From contig NZ_JALDAY010000006.1 in the NCBI RefSeq assembly GCF_022698165.1, positions 372,001-436,000 on the forward strand: a stretch of 64,000 bases of DNA. The letters are read 5' to 3'. A program made the translations under genes and the position numbers. The notes beneath the pieces were generated by a model. It was not told where the DNA came from. It did not search any database and saw only the letters and a program-made list of their open reading frames with translations. The DNA is from Streptomyces cylindrosporus. GTDB taxonomy: Bacteria; Actinomycetota; Actinomycetes; Streptomycetales; Streptomycetaceae. Shown here piece by piece: positions 34,702 through 42,025 of this stretch (position 1 is the first letter of the stretch; every line of letters starts with the position of its first letter).

Positions 34702-35922
34702 GTGAGACGTCTTCGCGCATGTCTCGGCGCAGCCGCCGCCGTCGGACTCACCGCCGCGGGAACCACCGCGCTGATGGCGGGCCACGCCTCGGGCGCCACC
34801 ACCGCGCTCGACAACCGCTGGTACGCCGCGGCCCCCTACCTGATGCCGCTCGACAACGACCCGCCGGACCCGGCCGCCATCATGGACGCCACCGGCCTCA
34901 AGGCCTTCCAGCTCGCCTTCGTCCTCGCCCCCAACGGCGGCGGCTGCTCGCCCACTTGGGGCGGCACGGCACCGGTGTCTTCGGACACGGCCGTCCAGTC
35001 GGTCATCGACACCATCCGCGCCAAGGGCGGCGACGTGTCCGTGTCCATCGGCGGTTACGGCGGTACGAAGCTCGGCCAGACCTGTTCCGACGCGGCATCG
35101 ACCGCGGCCGCCTACCAGCAGGTCATCACCAAGTACGGCCTGCACGCCATCGACTTCGACCTGGAGGAACCGGAGTACGAGAACACCGCGGCGATCCACA
35201 ACGAGATCGGCGCCGCGAAGATACTCCAGCAGAACAACCCGGGCCTGTACGTCTCCGTGACCACGGCCGGCACGGCGGACGGCACCGGCTGGTTCGGCAA
35301 GCAGATGCTCCTGGAGGCCAAGTCGCAGGGGTTCACGCCGAACAACTTCTCCATCATGCCCTTCGACGGCGGCTTCAACGGGGCGGCCTCGCAGACCAGC
35401 GCCCTCACCAACTTCAACGCCATCCTCCAGTCGGCCTTCGGCTGGGACCAGGCGACCGCCTACGCCCACGAGGGTTTCTCCGGGATGAACGGGCGCAGCG
35501 ACACCGGCGAGTACTTCACCCAGGCCGACTTCCAGACCGTGCTCGACTACGCCACGAGCCACAACATGGACCGCTTCACCTTCTGGTCCCTCAACCGGGA
35601 CCGCCAGTGCACGCCGGCCGACAACGGCGGCCGTACGTCCGGGACTTGCTCCAGCGTGGCGCAGAACTCCTGGGACTTCGCGAAGTACTCGGTGAAGTTC
35701 GCGGGCGCCACCCCGCCGTCCACGACCCCCACCCCCACCCCCACGCCCACTCCCACCCCGACGCCCACCGGGTGCAAGACGCCGTGGAGTTCGAGCGCGG
35801 TCTACACCAACGGCGACGAGGTCTCGTACAACAAGCACAACTGGAAGGCCAAGTGGTGGACCCAGAACGAGGTGCCCACGGCCTCCGACTGGGGTGTCTG
35901 GCAGGACGAAGGACCCTGCTGA
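34702..35922 (+). CDS. Secreted GH18 chitinase with C-terminal chitin-binding module
   Basis: A 406-residue extracellular chitinase. A signal peptide covers about residues 1-31. The GH18 barrel spans about 38-335 with the catalytic stretch AIDFDLEEP; Glu155 is the likely acid/base. The first Asp of the usual DxxDxDxE is replaced by His148. A Thr-Pro linker (about 338-356, six TP units) leads to a C-terminal CBM5/12-type module (357-406) with the aromatic signature AKWWTQNEVP. GTG 34702 follows GGAGG by 6 bases. Two DasR boxes upstream imply induction by chitin breakdown products. A long hairpin after the stop should end transcription. Confidence 0.94.
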   Translation: MRRLRACLGAAAAVGLTAAGTTALMAGHASGATTALDNRWYAAAPYLMPLDNDPPDPAAIMDATGLKAFQLAFVLAPNGGGCSPTWGGTAPVSSDTAVQSVIDTIRAKGGDVSVSIGGYGGTKLGQTCSDAASTAAAYQQVITKYGLHAIDFDLEEPEYENTAAIHNEIGAAKILQQNNPGLYVSVTTAGTADGTGWFGKQMLLEAKSQGFTPNNFSIMPFDGGFNGAASQTSALTNFNAILQSAFGWDQATAYAHEGFSGMNGRSDTGEYFTQADFQTVLDYATSHNMDRFTFWSLNRDRQCTPADNGGRTSGTCSSVAQNSWDFAKYSVKFAGATPPSTTPTPTPTPTPTPTPTGCKTPWSSSAVYTNGDEVSYNKHNWKAKWWTQNEVPTASDWGVWQDEGPC

Positions 35923-35926
35923 CGGC

Positions 35927-35966
35927 GCGAGTCGCGGGCCCGCGAGAGCGCGGGCGCGCGACTCGC
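35927..35966. terminator. 18-bp-stem hairpin after chitinase
   Basis: Arm 35927-35944 and arm 35949-35966 pair over 18 positions with one mismatch around the loop AGAG. It begins 4 bp after the chitinase stop. The stem is extremely GC-rich and has no T-run, as in many Streptomyces terminators; it would also stabilise the mRNA 3' end. Confidence 0.78.
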
Positions 35967-36092
35967 CACCCCTGACGCCTCCGTGCGCCGGTGTGTGCTG
36001 CCGGATTCCCTCCCGCCCGTCGGGCACCCGGTCGAGGACCGGGTATCGATGCCAACGCGGGTGGAAGCGGGCGGCGTTGGGGGGCTGGCACT

Positions 36093-36764
36093 GTGGCGCG
36101 CCGATCGCGGGCTCACCGACCCTACGAGTCACGGCGAGCACGGAGACGCAACGCCGTACGCCTGCTGCGCGTCGAGGGGCGCTACGGTCCGCGGCTGCGC
36201 GATGTACTGCCGGCGCTCGCGGGGCTGGCGGTGGTCGTGTGCGCGCTGGTCGCCGGGCTGGCGGCGGGCTATCGCGCCGCCGGGGTCGCCGTACCCGTCG
36301 CCGGTGGCGCCGCGGTGCTGTTGCTGGTCGCGTTGGGGGCCCGACGCCGGCGCCCCGGGATCCGCCGCCGCTCCGGCTACTACACCTCGGACGAACTGCT
36401 CGAACTCGACACGCAGGGCCTCGCGTTGGCGGTGGCCCGGATGCTGCGCCGGGACGGGTGGCGGGTGCGGATGACATCCGCACCCGAGCGGCCGCACCTG
36501 TGCGCCAAGGACAAGGGCGGCCACCGTCTCGAAGTGGCCTTCCGGCCGGTGGCGGAGCCCCTCCCCGACGAGGATCCGCTCCATCCTCACCAACGCCGGG
36601 GAGACACCTCGCCGTTACGCCTGGTCGTGCACCGGGGAACATTCAGGGCACGGGACGTCCGCTGGGCGCACCGGGAGGGGAGGATCTGCCTGCTCGACGG
36701 GACCGCGCTGCGGCGCTGGGCCGAGGGCACACGGCTGAACGACCTGCTCGCCGGTCAGCTGTGA
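36093..36764 (+). CDS. Membrane protein with degenerate Mrr-like region
   Basis: A 223-residue protein of uncertain function. A very basic N-terminus precedes two adjacent membrane helices (about residues 40-63 and 66-88) and a basic stop (RRRRPGIRRR). The soluble C-terminal part begins SDELLELDTQGLALAVARMLRRDGWRVRM, which recalls the opening of Mrr-type restriction-endonuclease-like domains. I do not see the full D...ExK catalytic set, so nuclease activity is doubtful. GTG 36093 has a G-rich leader; other starts are possible. It is convergent with an alpha/beta hydrolase. Confidence 0.7.
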   Translation: MARRSRAHRPYESRRARRRNAVRLLRVEGRYGPRLRDVLPALAGLAVVVCALVAGLAAGYRAAGVAVPVAGGAAVLLLVALGARRRRPGIRRRSGYYTSDELLELDTQGLALAVARMLRRDGWRVRMTSAPERPHLCAKDKGGHRLEVAFRPVAEPLPDEDPLHPHQRRGDTSPLRLVVHRGTFRARDVRWAHREGRICLLDGTALRRWAEGTRLNDLLAGQL

Positions 36765-36787
36765 CGCCCCGGGACGTGGGAGGGCGG

Positions 36788-37567
36788 TCACGCCCGTTCG
36801 CTCAGGAACGCGTCGAGCGCGGCGGTCAGTTCCGCGGGCTTCTCCACCGGCAGTTCGTGGCCCGCATCGATGATGCGGACCACGGCGTTCGGATAGGCCT
36901 TCGCCATGCGCAGCATCTGCTTCAGGGGCAGTTGGATGTCGTGGTAGCCGTGCACGAGGAGCGTGGGAGCCTCGATCTCGCCGAGCCGGTCGAGGACGTC
37001 GAAGGCCCGCATCGCGCCGTAGTCGGTCATCACGACCTCCTTCGGCGTGGCCGTGGAGGCCTCGATGTACTTGCGGACCTCCTCGCGCGGGTAGCCGGGC
37101 GAGAAGGCCCGTTTGATGTTGGTGGCGACGAACAGCTTGTAGGGCAGGCGGGTGGAGACCGCCATGAGCAGGCCCCGCCCACGGCTGTAGGTCATACGGC
37201 TGATCGAGTCCACCAGCACCAGGCGCTCCACCCGGTCCGGCCGGGCGAGGGCGATGGTCTGGACGATCATCCCGCCCATGGAGTGGCCGACGAGGACGCA
37301 CCGGTCGACCTTCAGGTGGTCCAGCAGGGCGAGGACGTCGTCGGCGAGTTCGCCGACGGCCCGTACGCCCGCGCCGGTGCTCTCGCCGTGCCCGCGCAGG
37401 TCCAGCCGTATCACCCGCCGCCCGGCGGCGAAGTGCTCGATCTGGTGGTCCCAGCGATGGCGGTCGGCCGTCCACCCGTGCACGAACACCAGCGGCACGC
37501 CCTCGCTGTCGCGGGGCCCCTCGTCGTCGTACGTCAGCACTGCGCCGTCGACTTCGAGCTGCGGCAT
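36788..37567 (-). CDS. Alpha/beta-fold hydrolase
   Basis: A 259-residue cytoplasmic hydrolase. HG in FVHGWTADRHRW supplies the oxyanion hole, the nucleophile elbow is GHSMGG (about residues 93-98), the acid lies in HGYHDIQLP (about 208) and the His in AGHELPVEKP (about 236). The pattern fits esterase/haloperoxidase-like enzymes that act on small esters or lactones. ATG 37567 is well placed after AGGAGGCGACC. It lies 81 bp after the stop of a small conserved gene on the same strand. Substrate unknown. Confidence 0.93.
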   Translation of the reverse strand: MPQLEVDGAVLTYDDEGPRDSEGVPLVFVHGWTADRHRWDHQIEHFAAGRRVIRLDLRGHGESTGAGVRAVGELADDVLALLDHLKVDRCVLVGHSMGGMIVQTIALARPDRVERLVLVDSISRMTYSRGRGLLMAVSTRLPYKLFVATNIKRAFSPGYPREEVRKYIEASTATPKEVVMTDYGAMRAFDVLDRLGEIEAPTLLVHGYHDIQLPLKQMLRMAKAYPNAVVRIIDAGHELPVEKPAELTAALDAFLSERA

Positions 37568-37648
37568 GGTCGCCTCCTGGACGCGGTCCGGTTACTGGCG
37601 AGTACCGTAGCCGTGGCCGGGCCGTTCGTCACTGCCGGAGGCGTGTGT

Positions 37649-37885
37649 TCAGCCGCCGTTGAGCCGTGACTTCAGGAGCGTCTTGCCGAGTTCGGCGCCC
37701 TTGCGGCTGTCCGCCTGGGCCTTGCGGAACAGGTCGGCGGTCTCGGTGTCCTTCTCGCGCTCCGCGTCCTGGATGTACGTCTCCAGACGCAGGGCGTTGC
37801 TCAGGCACGCCTCGACGTACCAGATGAGGTTGTAGTCCTTGTCCGGGGTGCCGGTCACACCGCCGGTCTCGCTGCTGCTGGTCAT
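37649..37885 (-). CDS. Small conserved helical protein of unknown function
   Basis: A 78-residue soluble protein with no membrane segment. It starts MTSSSETGGVTGTPDKDYNL is typical of the lead, followed by a helical stretch with YVEACLSNALRLETYIQDAE and a C-terminal KAQADSRKGAELGKTLL. The composition is coding-like and acidic/basic balanced. It ends with two glycines. It lies between the SGNH hydrolase (107 bp upstream) and the alpha/beta hydrolase on the same strand. I do not recognise a characterised family. Confidence 0.72.
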   Translation of the reverse strand: MTSSSETGGVTGTPDKDYNLIWYVEACLSNALRLETYIQDAEREKDTETADLFRKAQADSRKGAELGKTLLKSRLNGG

Positions 37886-37992
37886 ACGGGCCGCCTCCAG
37901 CCGTAGTCGTTGTGGGACCGTCCGAGTACCCGCACTTCGCCGGGCAATCGGCCGACGTCGCACGGAAAGCGGCCGGCGACCGTGGGTGGGTT

Positions 37993-39186
37993 TCAGGCGT
38001 CGGACGCGCCCCTTTCTCCGAAGGCGCCACCGTCCGCGAAGGCCAGTTCGGCGAAGCGCTCCCCGATGCGGCGGTGGGTCGCGGCGTCCGGATGGAGGTC
38101 GTCCGGCAACGGGAACTCGGCCGCGTCGGCCTCGCCATAGAGATCGCGGCCGTCGAGGTAGTGGAGGTTCGGGTCGTCGGCGGCGCGCCGGCGGACGATG
38201 CGGGCGAGTTCGTCGCGGATGACGTTCAGGGTGAGCTTTCCGCTCGCGCGCTCCGCCGGGTCGCCCAGGGCGGCGAAGCGCAGGCGTCCGGCGGCGATGC
38301 CGCTGAAGTCCGGGACGCTCGGACCGGGCGTGTCCTCGTGCATGGGGCACAGGATCGGCGAGACGACCAGCAGGGGCGTGTCGGGGTGGCCCTCGCGGAT
38401 GGTGTCGAGGAAGCCGTGCACGGCGGGGGTGAAGGCACGCAGGCGCATCACGTCGGCGTTGACCAGGTTGATGCCGATCTTGACGCTGATCAGGTCCGCG
38501 GGGGCGTCGCGCAGGGTGCGGGCGGTGAAGGGGTCGAGCAGGGCGCTGCCGGCCAGGCCGAGGTTGGTCAGTTCCACTCCGGCGAGGGAGGCCGCGAGCG
38601 CGGGCCAGATGGACGTCGGGCTCGCGGCGTCGGAGCCGTGGCTGATCGAACTGCCGTGGTGCAGCCACACTCTGCGGCCGTCGGCGGGGGCGGGGTCCAC
38701 GGGGGCGTCGGTGCGCAGGGCGACGACTTCGGTCCTCTCGTTGTGCGGCAGCCAGATCTCCACGGTCTTCAGGCTGTCGGGCAGGCCGGTGAAGCGGACG
38801 GTGCCGACGGGGCCGGGCCGCAGTTCGGCGGTGCCGGCCGTCATGTCGACGGTGACGGTGTTGCCGCCCGTGACGCTGCCCTGACCCGTCAGGCGGCCGT
38901 CGACGAGGAGGTCGTACAGGCCGTCGGGGCGTGGCGGGGCGCCCACGTACTCGCGCTTGGTGCGCAGGGTGTCCAGTTCGACGACGGTCGCCCGGGTGCG
39001 GAGGGCGAGCCGTATGCCCGATGACTGCGACTCGGCCATGGCCAGCTGCGGGTCGGTGTTCTGGGCCCGGGCCCAGGCGGGCAACCGGTGCGGCAGCAGG
39101 CCGTGTTCGGTCCTCTCCACGTCGAGAGCGCCGCGCAGGAGGCCGGCCGTGACGGGGGTGGTGATCAAGTCGTGCTCGGCGGGCAT
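37993..39186 (-). CDS. SGNH/GDSL-like hydrolase
   Basis: A 397-residue hydrolase without a signal peptide. The N-terminal 170 residues form a beta-rich domain. The C-terminal SGNH domain has block I as VWLHHGSSISHGSD, with Ser in GSSIS as the likely nucleophile, a block III-like ISVKIGINLVN with Gly and Asn, and block V as PDDLHPDAATHRRIG with the Asp-His pair. It probably deacylates a carbohydrate or ester. ATG 39186 lies 16 bp after the TetR stop on the same strand, so the two are likely co-transcribed and the hydrolase is probably under TetR control. Confidence 0.88.
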   Translation of the reverse strand: MPAEHDLITTPVTAGLLRGALDVERTEHGLLPHRLPAWARAQNTDPQLAMAESQSSGIRLALRTRATVVELDTLRTKREYVGAPPRPDGLYDLLVDGRLTGQGSVTGGNTVTVDMTAGTAELRPGPVGTVRFTGLPDSLKTVEIWLPHNERTEVVALRTDAPVDPAPADGRRVWLHHGSSISHGSDAASPTSIWPALAASLAGVELTNLGLAGSALLDPFTARTLRDAPADLISVKIGINLVNADVMRLRAFTPAVHGFLDTIREGHPDTPLLVVSPILCPMHEDTPGPSVPDFSGIAAGRLRFAALGDPAERASGKLTLNVIRDELARIVRRRAADDPNLHYLDGRDLYGEADAAEFPLPDDLHPDAATHRRIGERFAELAFADGGAFGERGASDA

Positions 39187-39202
39187 GTCCTCGGCCTGTC
39201 GA

Positions 39203-39781
39203 TCAAGGGGTGGGGGTGGCGGGCCAGTTGCGCAGCAGGGCGTCGAGGGCGTCCAGGATCCGGGTCCAGGACTCCTCCGAGTCGGGGGCGCTGTGGCTGA
39301 AGCCGCCGGCCAGCTCCAGGCTGCTGTAGCCGTGGAAGACGCTGCCCAGCAGCCGTACGGCATGGGTCTGGTCGGGTTCGCCCAGGTCGTAGCCGCGCAG
39401 GATGGCGCGGGTCATCTGCGCGTGCCGTACGCCCGCGCTCGCCGCCGCGGTCTCGGGGTCGAGCCGCATGCGGGCCGCGGTGGCGCGGCCGGGGTGTTCG
39501 CGGCCGTAGTCGCGGTAAACGTTCGCGAAGGCGACCAGGGCGTCCTTGCCGGCCCGGCCCGCCACGGCGTCGGCGGCCAGGTCGGCGAGCTCCTCCAGGG
39601 CGAGGAGCGCGATCCGGGTCCTGAGGTCCTGGGAGTTCTTCACGTGCGCGTACAGGCTCGCGACCTTGACGTCGAAGCGCCGGGCCAGCTCCGAGGCGGT
39701 CACCTGGTCGAAACCGACCTCGTCGGCCAGCTCCGCGCCCGCCCGGACCACCCGGTCCGTGGTCAGTCCTACCCGTGCCAT
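39203..39781 (-). CDS. TetR-family transcriptional regulator
   Basis: A 192-residue repressor. The N-terminal helix-turn-helix reads AELADEVGFDQVTASELARRFDVKVASLYAHVKN in pieces (VTASELARRFDVKVASLYAHV, residues 27-47). The C-terminal part is a TetR_C-like ligand domain with LLGSVFHGYSSLELAGGF. ATG 39781 follows GGAAGG by 6 bases. It is divergent from the FBP-domain gene at 39852, and the gap contains a perfect 11-3-11 palindrome that is the probable operator. It therefore likely controls itself, the SGNH hydrolase and the divergent FBP/YciO genes. Confidence 0.93.
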   Translation of the reverse strand: MARVGLTTDRVVRAGAELADEVGFDQVTASELARRFDVKVASLYAHVKNSQDLRTRIALLALEELADLAADAVAGRAGKDALVAFANVYRDYGREHPGRATAARMRLDPETAAASAGVRHAQMTRAILRGYDLGEPDQTHAVRLLGSVFHGYSSLELAGGFSHSAPDSEESWTRILDALDALLRNWPATPTP

Positions 39782-39814
39782 GAGCACCCTTCCGCTCGCC
39801 TGAAGCGATTATGC

Positions 39815-39839
39815 ATTTGCCTAAAGCTTTTAGGCAAAT
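39815..39839. promoter_or_regulatory. Perfect 11-3-11 palindrome, probable TetR operator
   Basis: ATTTGCCTAAA (39815-39825) and TTTTAGGCAAAT overlap as reverse complements, with arms of 11 bases and a three-base centre (39826-39828). It is AT-rich against a very GC-rich background. It lies 34 bp before the TetR start and 12 bp before the FBP-domain start, so binding would block both genes. Confidence 0.78.
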
Positions 39840-39851
39840 TAGCGTGGCCTT

Positions 39852-40346
39852 ATGGAACCGCTGACCGAGCAAGAGATCCGTGCCGCCTTCGTGAACTGCT
39901 CCAAGGGCGAGGCGAAGCGGCTGAACGTCCCGCGTGACCTGGCCGAGCAGCCCTGGGCGGACCTGGACTACCTCGGCTGGCGCGATCCGCAGGCGCCCGA
40001 CCGGGCCTATCTCGTGATAGCGCTGGACGGCCGCCCCAGGGCCCTCGCCATGCGCGCGTCGAACGCCGGCTCCGGGCAGACCCGGCGCAGCATGTGCTCG
40101 ATGTGCCTGACCACGCACTCCGGGGGCGTCTCGCTGATGGTGGCGCCCAGGGCGGGCAGGGCCGGGCAGCAGGGCAACTCGGTGGGCGCCTACATGTGCA
40201 GCGACCTCGCCTGTTCGCTGTACGTGCGCGGCAAGAAGGACGCGGGCGTCGGCGCCCGGCTGCACGAGACGATCACCCTGGAGGAGAAGGTCCGCCGCAC
40301 CGTGGCCAACCTCGCCGCGTTCGTCGCCAAGGTGAGCACGGCATAA
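39852..40346 (+). CDS. FBP-domain (FusB-like, EF-G-binding) zinc protein
   Basis: A 164-residue protein whose C-terminal half resembles the zinc-binding domain of FusB-type elongation factor G-binding proteins. Four zinc-ligand cysteines occur as MCSMCLTT (about residues 77-84) and in MCSDLACSLYVRGKK (about 112-126). In FusB this fold binds EF-G and rescues ribosomes stalled by fusidic acid; actinobacterial members are of unproven function. ATG 39852 lies immediately after the TetR operator. A YrdC/YciO gene, also translation-related, begins 9 bp after its stop and is likely co-transcribed. Confidence 0.85.
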   Translation: MEPLTEQEIRAAFVNCSKGEAKRLNVPRDLAEQPWADLDYLGWRDPQAPDRAYLVIALDGRPRALAMRASNAGSGQTRRSMCSMCLTTHSGGVSLMVAPRAGRAGQQGNSVGAYMCSDLACSLYVRGKKDAGVGARLHETITLEEKVRRTVANLAAFVAKVSTA

Positions 40347-40355
40347 GCTCGGCGA

Positions 40356-40976
40356 ATGGCGAAGTACTTCGACGTGCACCCCGACAACCCCCAGCCGCGC
40401 ACCATCTCCCAGGTCGCCGACAGCATCCGCCAGGGCGCCCTGATCGCGTACCCCACCGACTCCTGCTACGCGCTCGGCTGCCGGCTGGGCAGCCGGGACG
40501 GCATCGACCGGATCCGCACCATCCGGCACCTGGACGACCGGCACCACTTCACCCTCGTGTGCCAGGACTTCGCGCAGCTCGGCCAGTTCGTACGGGTCGA
40601 CAACGACGTGTTCCGGGCCATCAAGGCGTCCACGCCCGGCAGTTACACCTTCATCCTGCCGGCGACGAAGGAGGTGCCGCGCATGCTCCAGCACCCCAAG
40701 AAGAAGACGGTCGGCGTGCGCATCCCCGACCACGTCGTCACCCAGGCCCTGCTCGCCGAGCTGGGTGAGCCGCTGCTGTCCAGCACGCTGCTGCTGCCCG
40801 ACGAGGAGGAGCCGATGACCCAGGGCTGGGAGATCAAGGACCGCCTCGACCACGTGCTCGACGCGGTGGTCGACTCCGGCGAGTGCGGCACCGAGCCGAC
40901 GACCGTCATCGACTTCTCGGACGGCGAGGCGGAGATCGTACGACGAGGAGCCGGGGACACCTCCCGCTTCGAGTGA
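40356..40976 (+). CDS. YrdC/YciO/Sua5-family protein (threonylcarbamoyl-AMP synthase-like)
   Basis: A 206-residue YrdC-fold protein. Members make threonylcarbamoyl-AMP from ATP, threonine and bicarbonate for the t6A tRNA modification. The nucleotide-binding lead GALIAYPTDSCYALGCR (about residues 28-44) and PGSYTFILPATKEVP are conserved, and KKKTVGVRIPDH carries the usual basic residues. The single-domain length and KxR variant favour the YciO branch over the essential TsaC, so the exact reaction is uncertain. ATG 40356 is 9 bp after the FBP gene. It may be repressed with it by the TetR regulator. Confidence 0.88.
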   Translation: MAKYFDVHPDNPQPRTISQVADSIRQGALIAYPTDSCYALGCRLGSRDGIDRIRTIRHLDDRHHFTLVCQDFAQLGQFVRVDNDVFRAIKASTPGSYTFILPATKEVPRMLQHPKKKTVGVRIPDHVVTQALLAELGEPLLSSTLLLPDEEEPMTQGWEIKDRLDHVLDAVVDSGECGTEPTTVIDFSDGEAEIVRRGAGDTSRFE

Positions 40977-41103
40977 ACTCCAGCGTTCCAGCAGGCCGGG
41001 GCCCCTTCCGGCCCGGTAGGTGGCTCGTGCAACGATGGCCGCATCCGGCCCGTCGGGCAGCAGAGCCGGTCGGCGCCGAGCACGCAGAGAGGCAGCCCCC
41101 CCC

Positions 41104-41859
41104 ATGACCTCCGTACAGGGAACGGCCGTTGACATCACCACCGAGGACGGCGTCGCCGACGCCTACCTGGCGCACCCCGCCGACGGCCTCCCCCACCCCG
41201 GCGTACTGCTCTACCAGGACGCCTACGGACCGCGTCCGCACCTGAACGCCATGGCCGACCGGCTGGCGGCCGCCGGTTACACGGTTCTGCTCCCGCACGT
41301 GTTCTACCGGCACGGGCGCGCGCCGGTCTTCGACCTCCCCGACTTCATCGGCCCGGAGACCCGGGGCGCCCTCTGGGAGAAGATCCCCGCGGTGATGCAG
41401 TCCCTCACCCCGGAGTTGGCCATGCGGGACGCGGGCGCGTATCTGCAGTGGATGGCCGACTCCCCGCTGGTCGCGGACGGGCCGGTCGCGCTGACCGGCT
41501 ACTGCATGGGCGCCCGGCTCGTGCTGCTCACCGCCGGCACCTACCCCGACCGGGTCGCGGCGGCGGCCGGTTTCCACGGCGGGCGGCTGGCGACGGAAGC
41601 ACCGGACAGCCCGCATCTGGTGGCGGGGAACGTCACCGCGGAGGTGTACTTCGGCCACGCCGACCAGGACGCCTCCATGCCTCCCGAGCAGCAGCAGTTG
41701 CTGGAGGAGACCCTGACGGCGGCGGGCGTACGACACCGCTGCGAGGTCTATCCGGGCGCGCAGCACGGGTACACGCAGGCGGACACGGACGCCTACGACA
41801 AGGAGGCCGACGAGCGGCACTGGGCGGCGCTGCTCGATCTGCTCGGCCGGACCTTCTGA
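41104..41859 (+). CDS. Dienelactone hydrolase family protein
   Basis: A 251-residue alpha/beta hydrolase of the dienelactone hydrolase group. The nucleophile is a cysteine in GYCMGA (about residue 137), normal for this family. The Asp is in FGHADQDASMP and the His in YPGAQHGYTQ (about 221). It probably opens lactones or cleaves small esters. ATG 41104 follows a GA-rich leader with GGCAGCCC. It is a single gene ended by a strong hairpin at 41882-41913. Substrate unknown. Confidence 0.92.
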   Translation: MTSVQGTAVDITTEDGVADAYLAHPADGLPHPGVLLYQDAYGPRPHLNAMADRLAAAGYTVLLPHVFYRHGRAPVFDLPDFIGPETRGALWEKIPAVMQSLTPELAMRDAGAYLQWMADSPLVADGPVALTGYCMGARLVLLTAGTYPDRVAAAAGFHGGRLATEAPDSPHLVAGNVTAEVYFGHADQDASMPPEQQQLLEETLTAAGVRHRCEVYPGAQHGYTQADTDAYDKEADERHWAALLDLLGRTF

Positions 41860-41881
41860 GGCGCGGGTTCAGAAGTTGGGG

Positions 41882-41913
41882 CGACGCCCGCGGGTTCAAC
41901 TCCGCGGGCGTCG
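41882..41913. terminator. Perfect 12-bp-stem terminator hairpin
   Basis: CGACGCCCGCGG (41882-41893) and CCGCGGGCGTCG (41902-41913) pair perfectly around an 8-base loop. A short TTCTGTGTT stretch follows. It starts 22 bp after the dienelactone hydrolase stop and isolates it from the GH64 gene. Confidence 0.85.
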
Positions 41914-41956
41914 TTCTGTGTTCAACTCATTGACATGCACGCATCCCGGTGCCACC

Positions 41957-41972
41957 TTGAGAGCGCTCTCAA
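41957..41972. promoter_or_regulatory. LacI-type operator upstream of GH64 glucanase
   Basis: TTGAGAGCGCTCTCAA is a perfect 16-bp palindrome with the central GCGC typical of LacI-family sites; the cellobiose regulator CebR of Streptomyces recognises a similar TGGGAGCGCTCCCA. It lies 53 bp before the GTG start. It suggests repression relieved by an oligosaccharide. The regulator gene is not in the window. Confidence 0.8.
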
Positions 41973-42025
41973 CCACAGGTACGGACCAATCCCCTCGAGT
42001 GACCCCCCACACACGGAGGTGGAGC

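Noticed and set aside
37993..39363. Longer SGNH hydrolase starting at 39363
   Set aside because: The extra 59 residues overlap the TetR gene in another frame and are unlike the family. ATG 39186, 16 bp after the TetR stop, is the better start.
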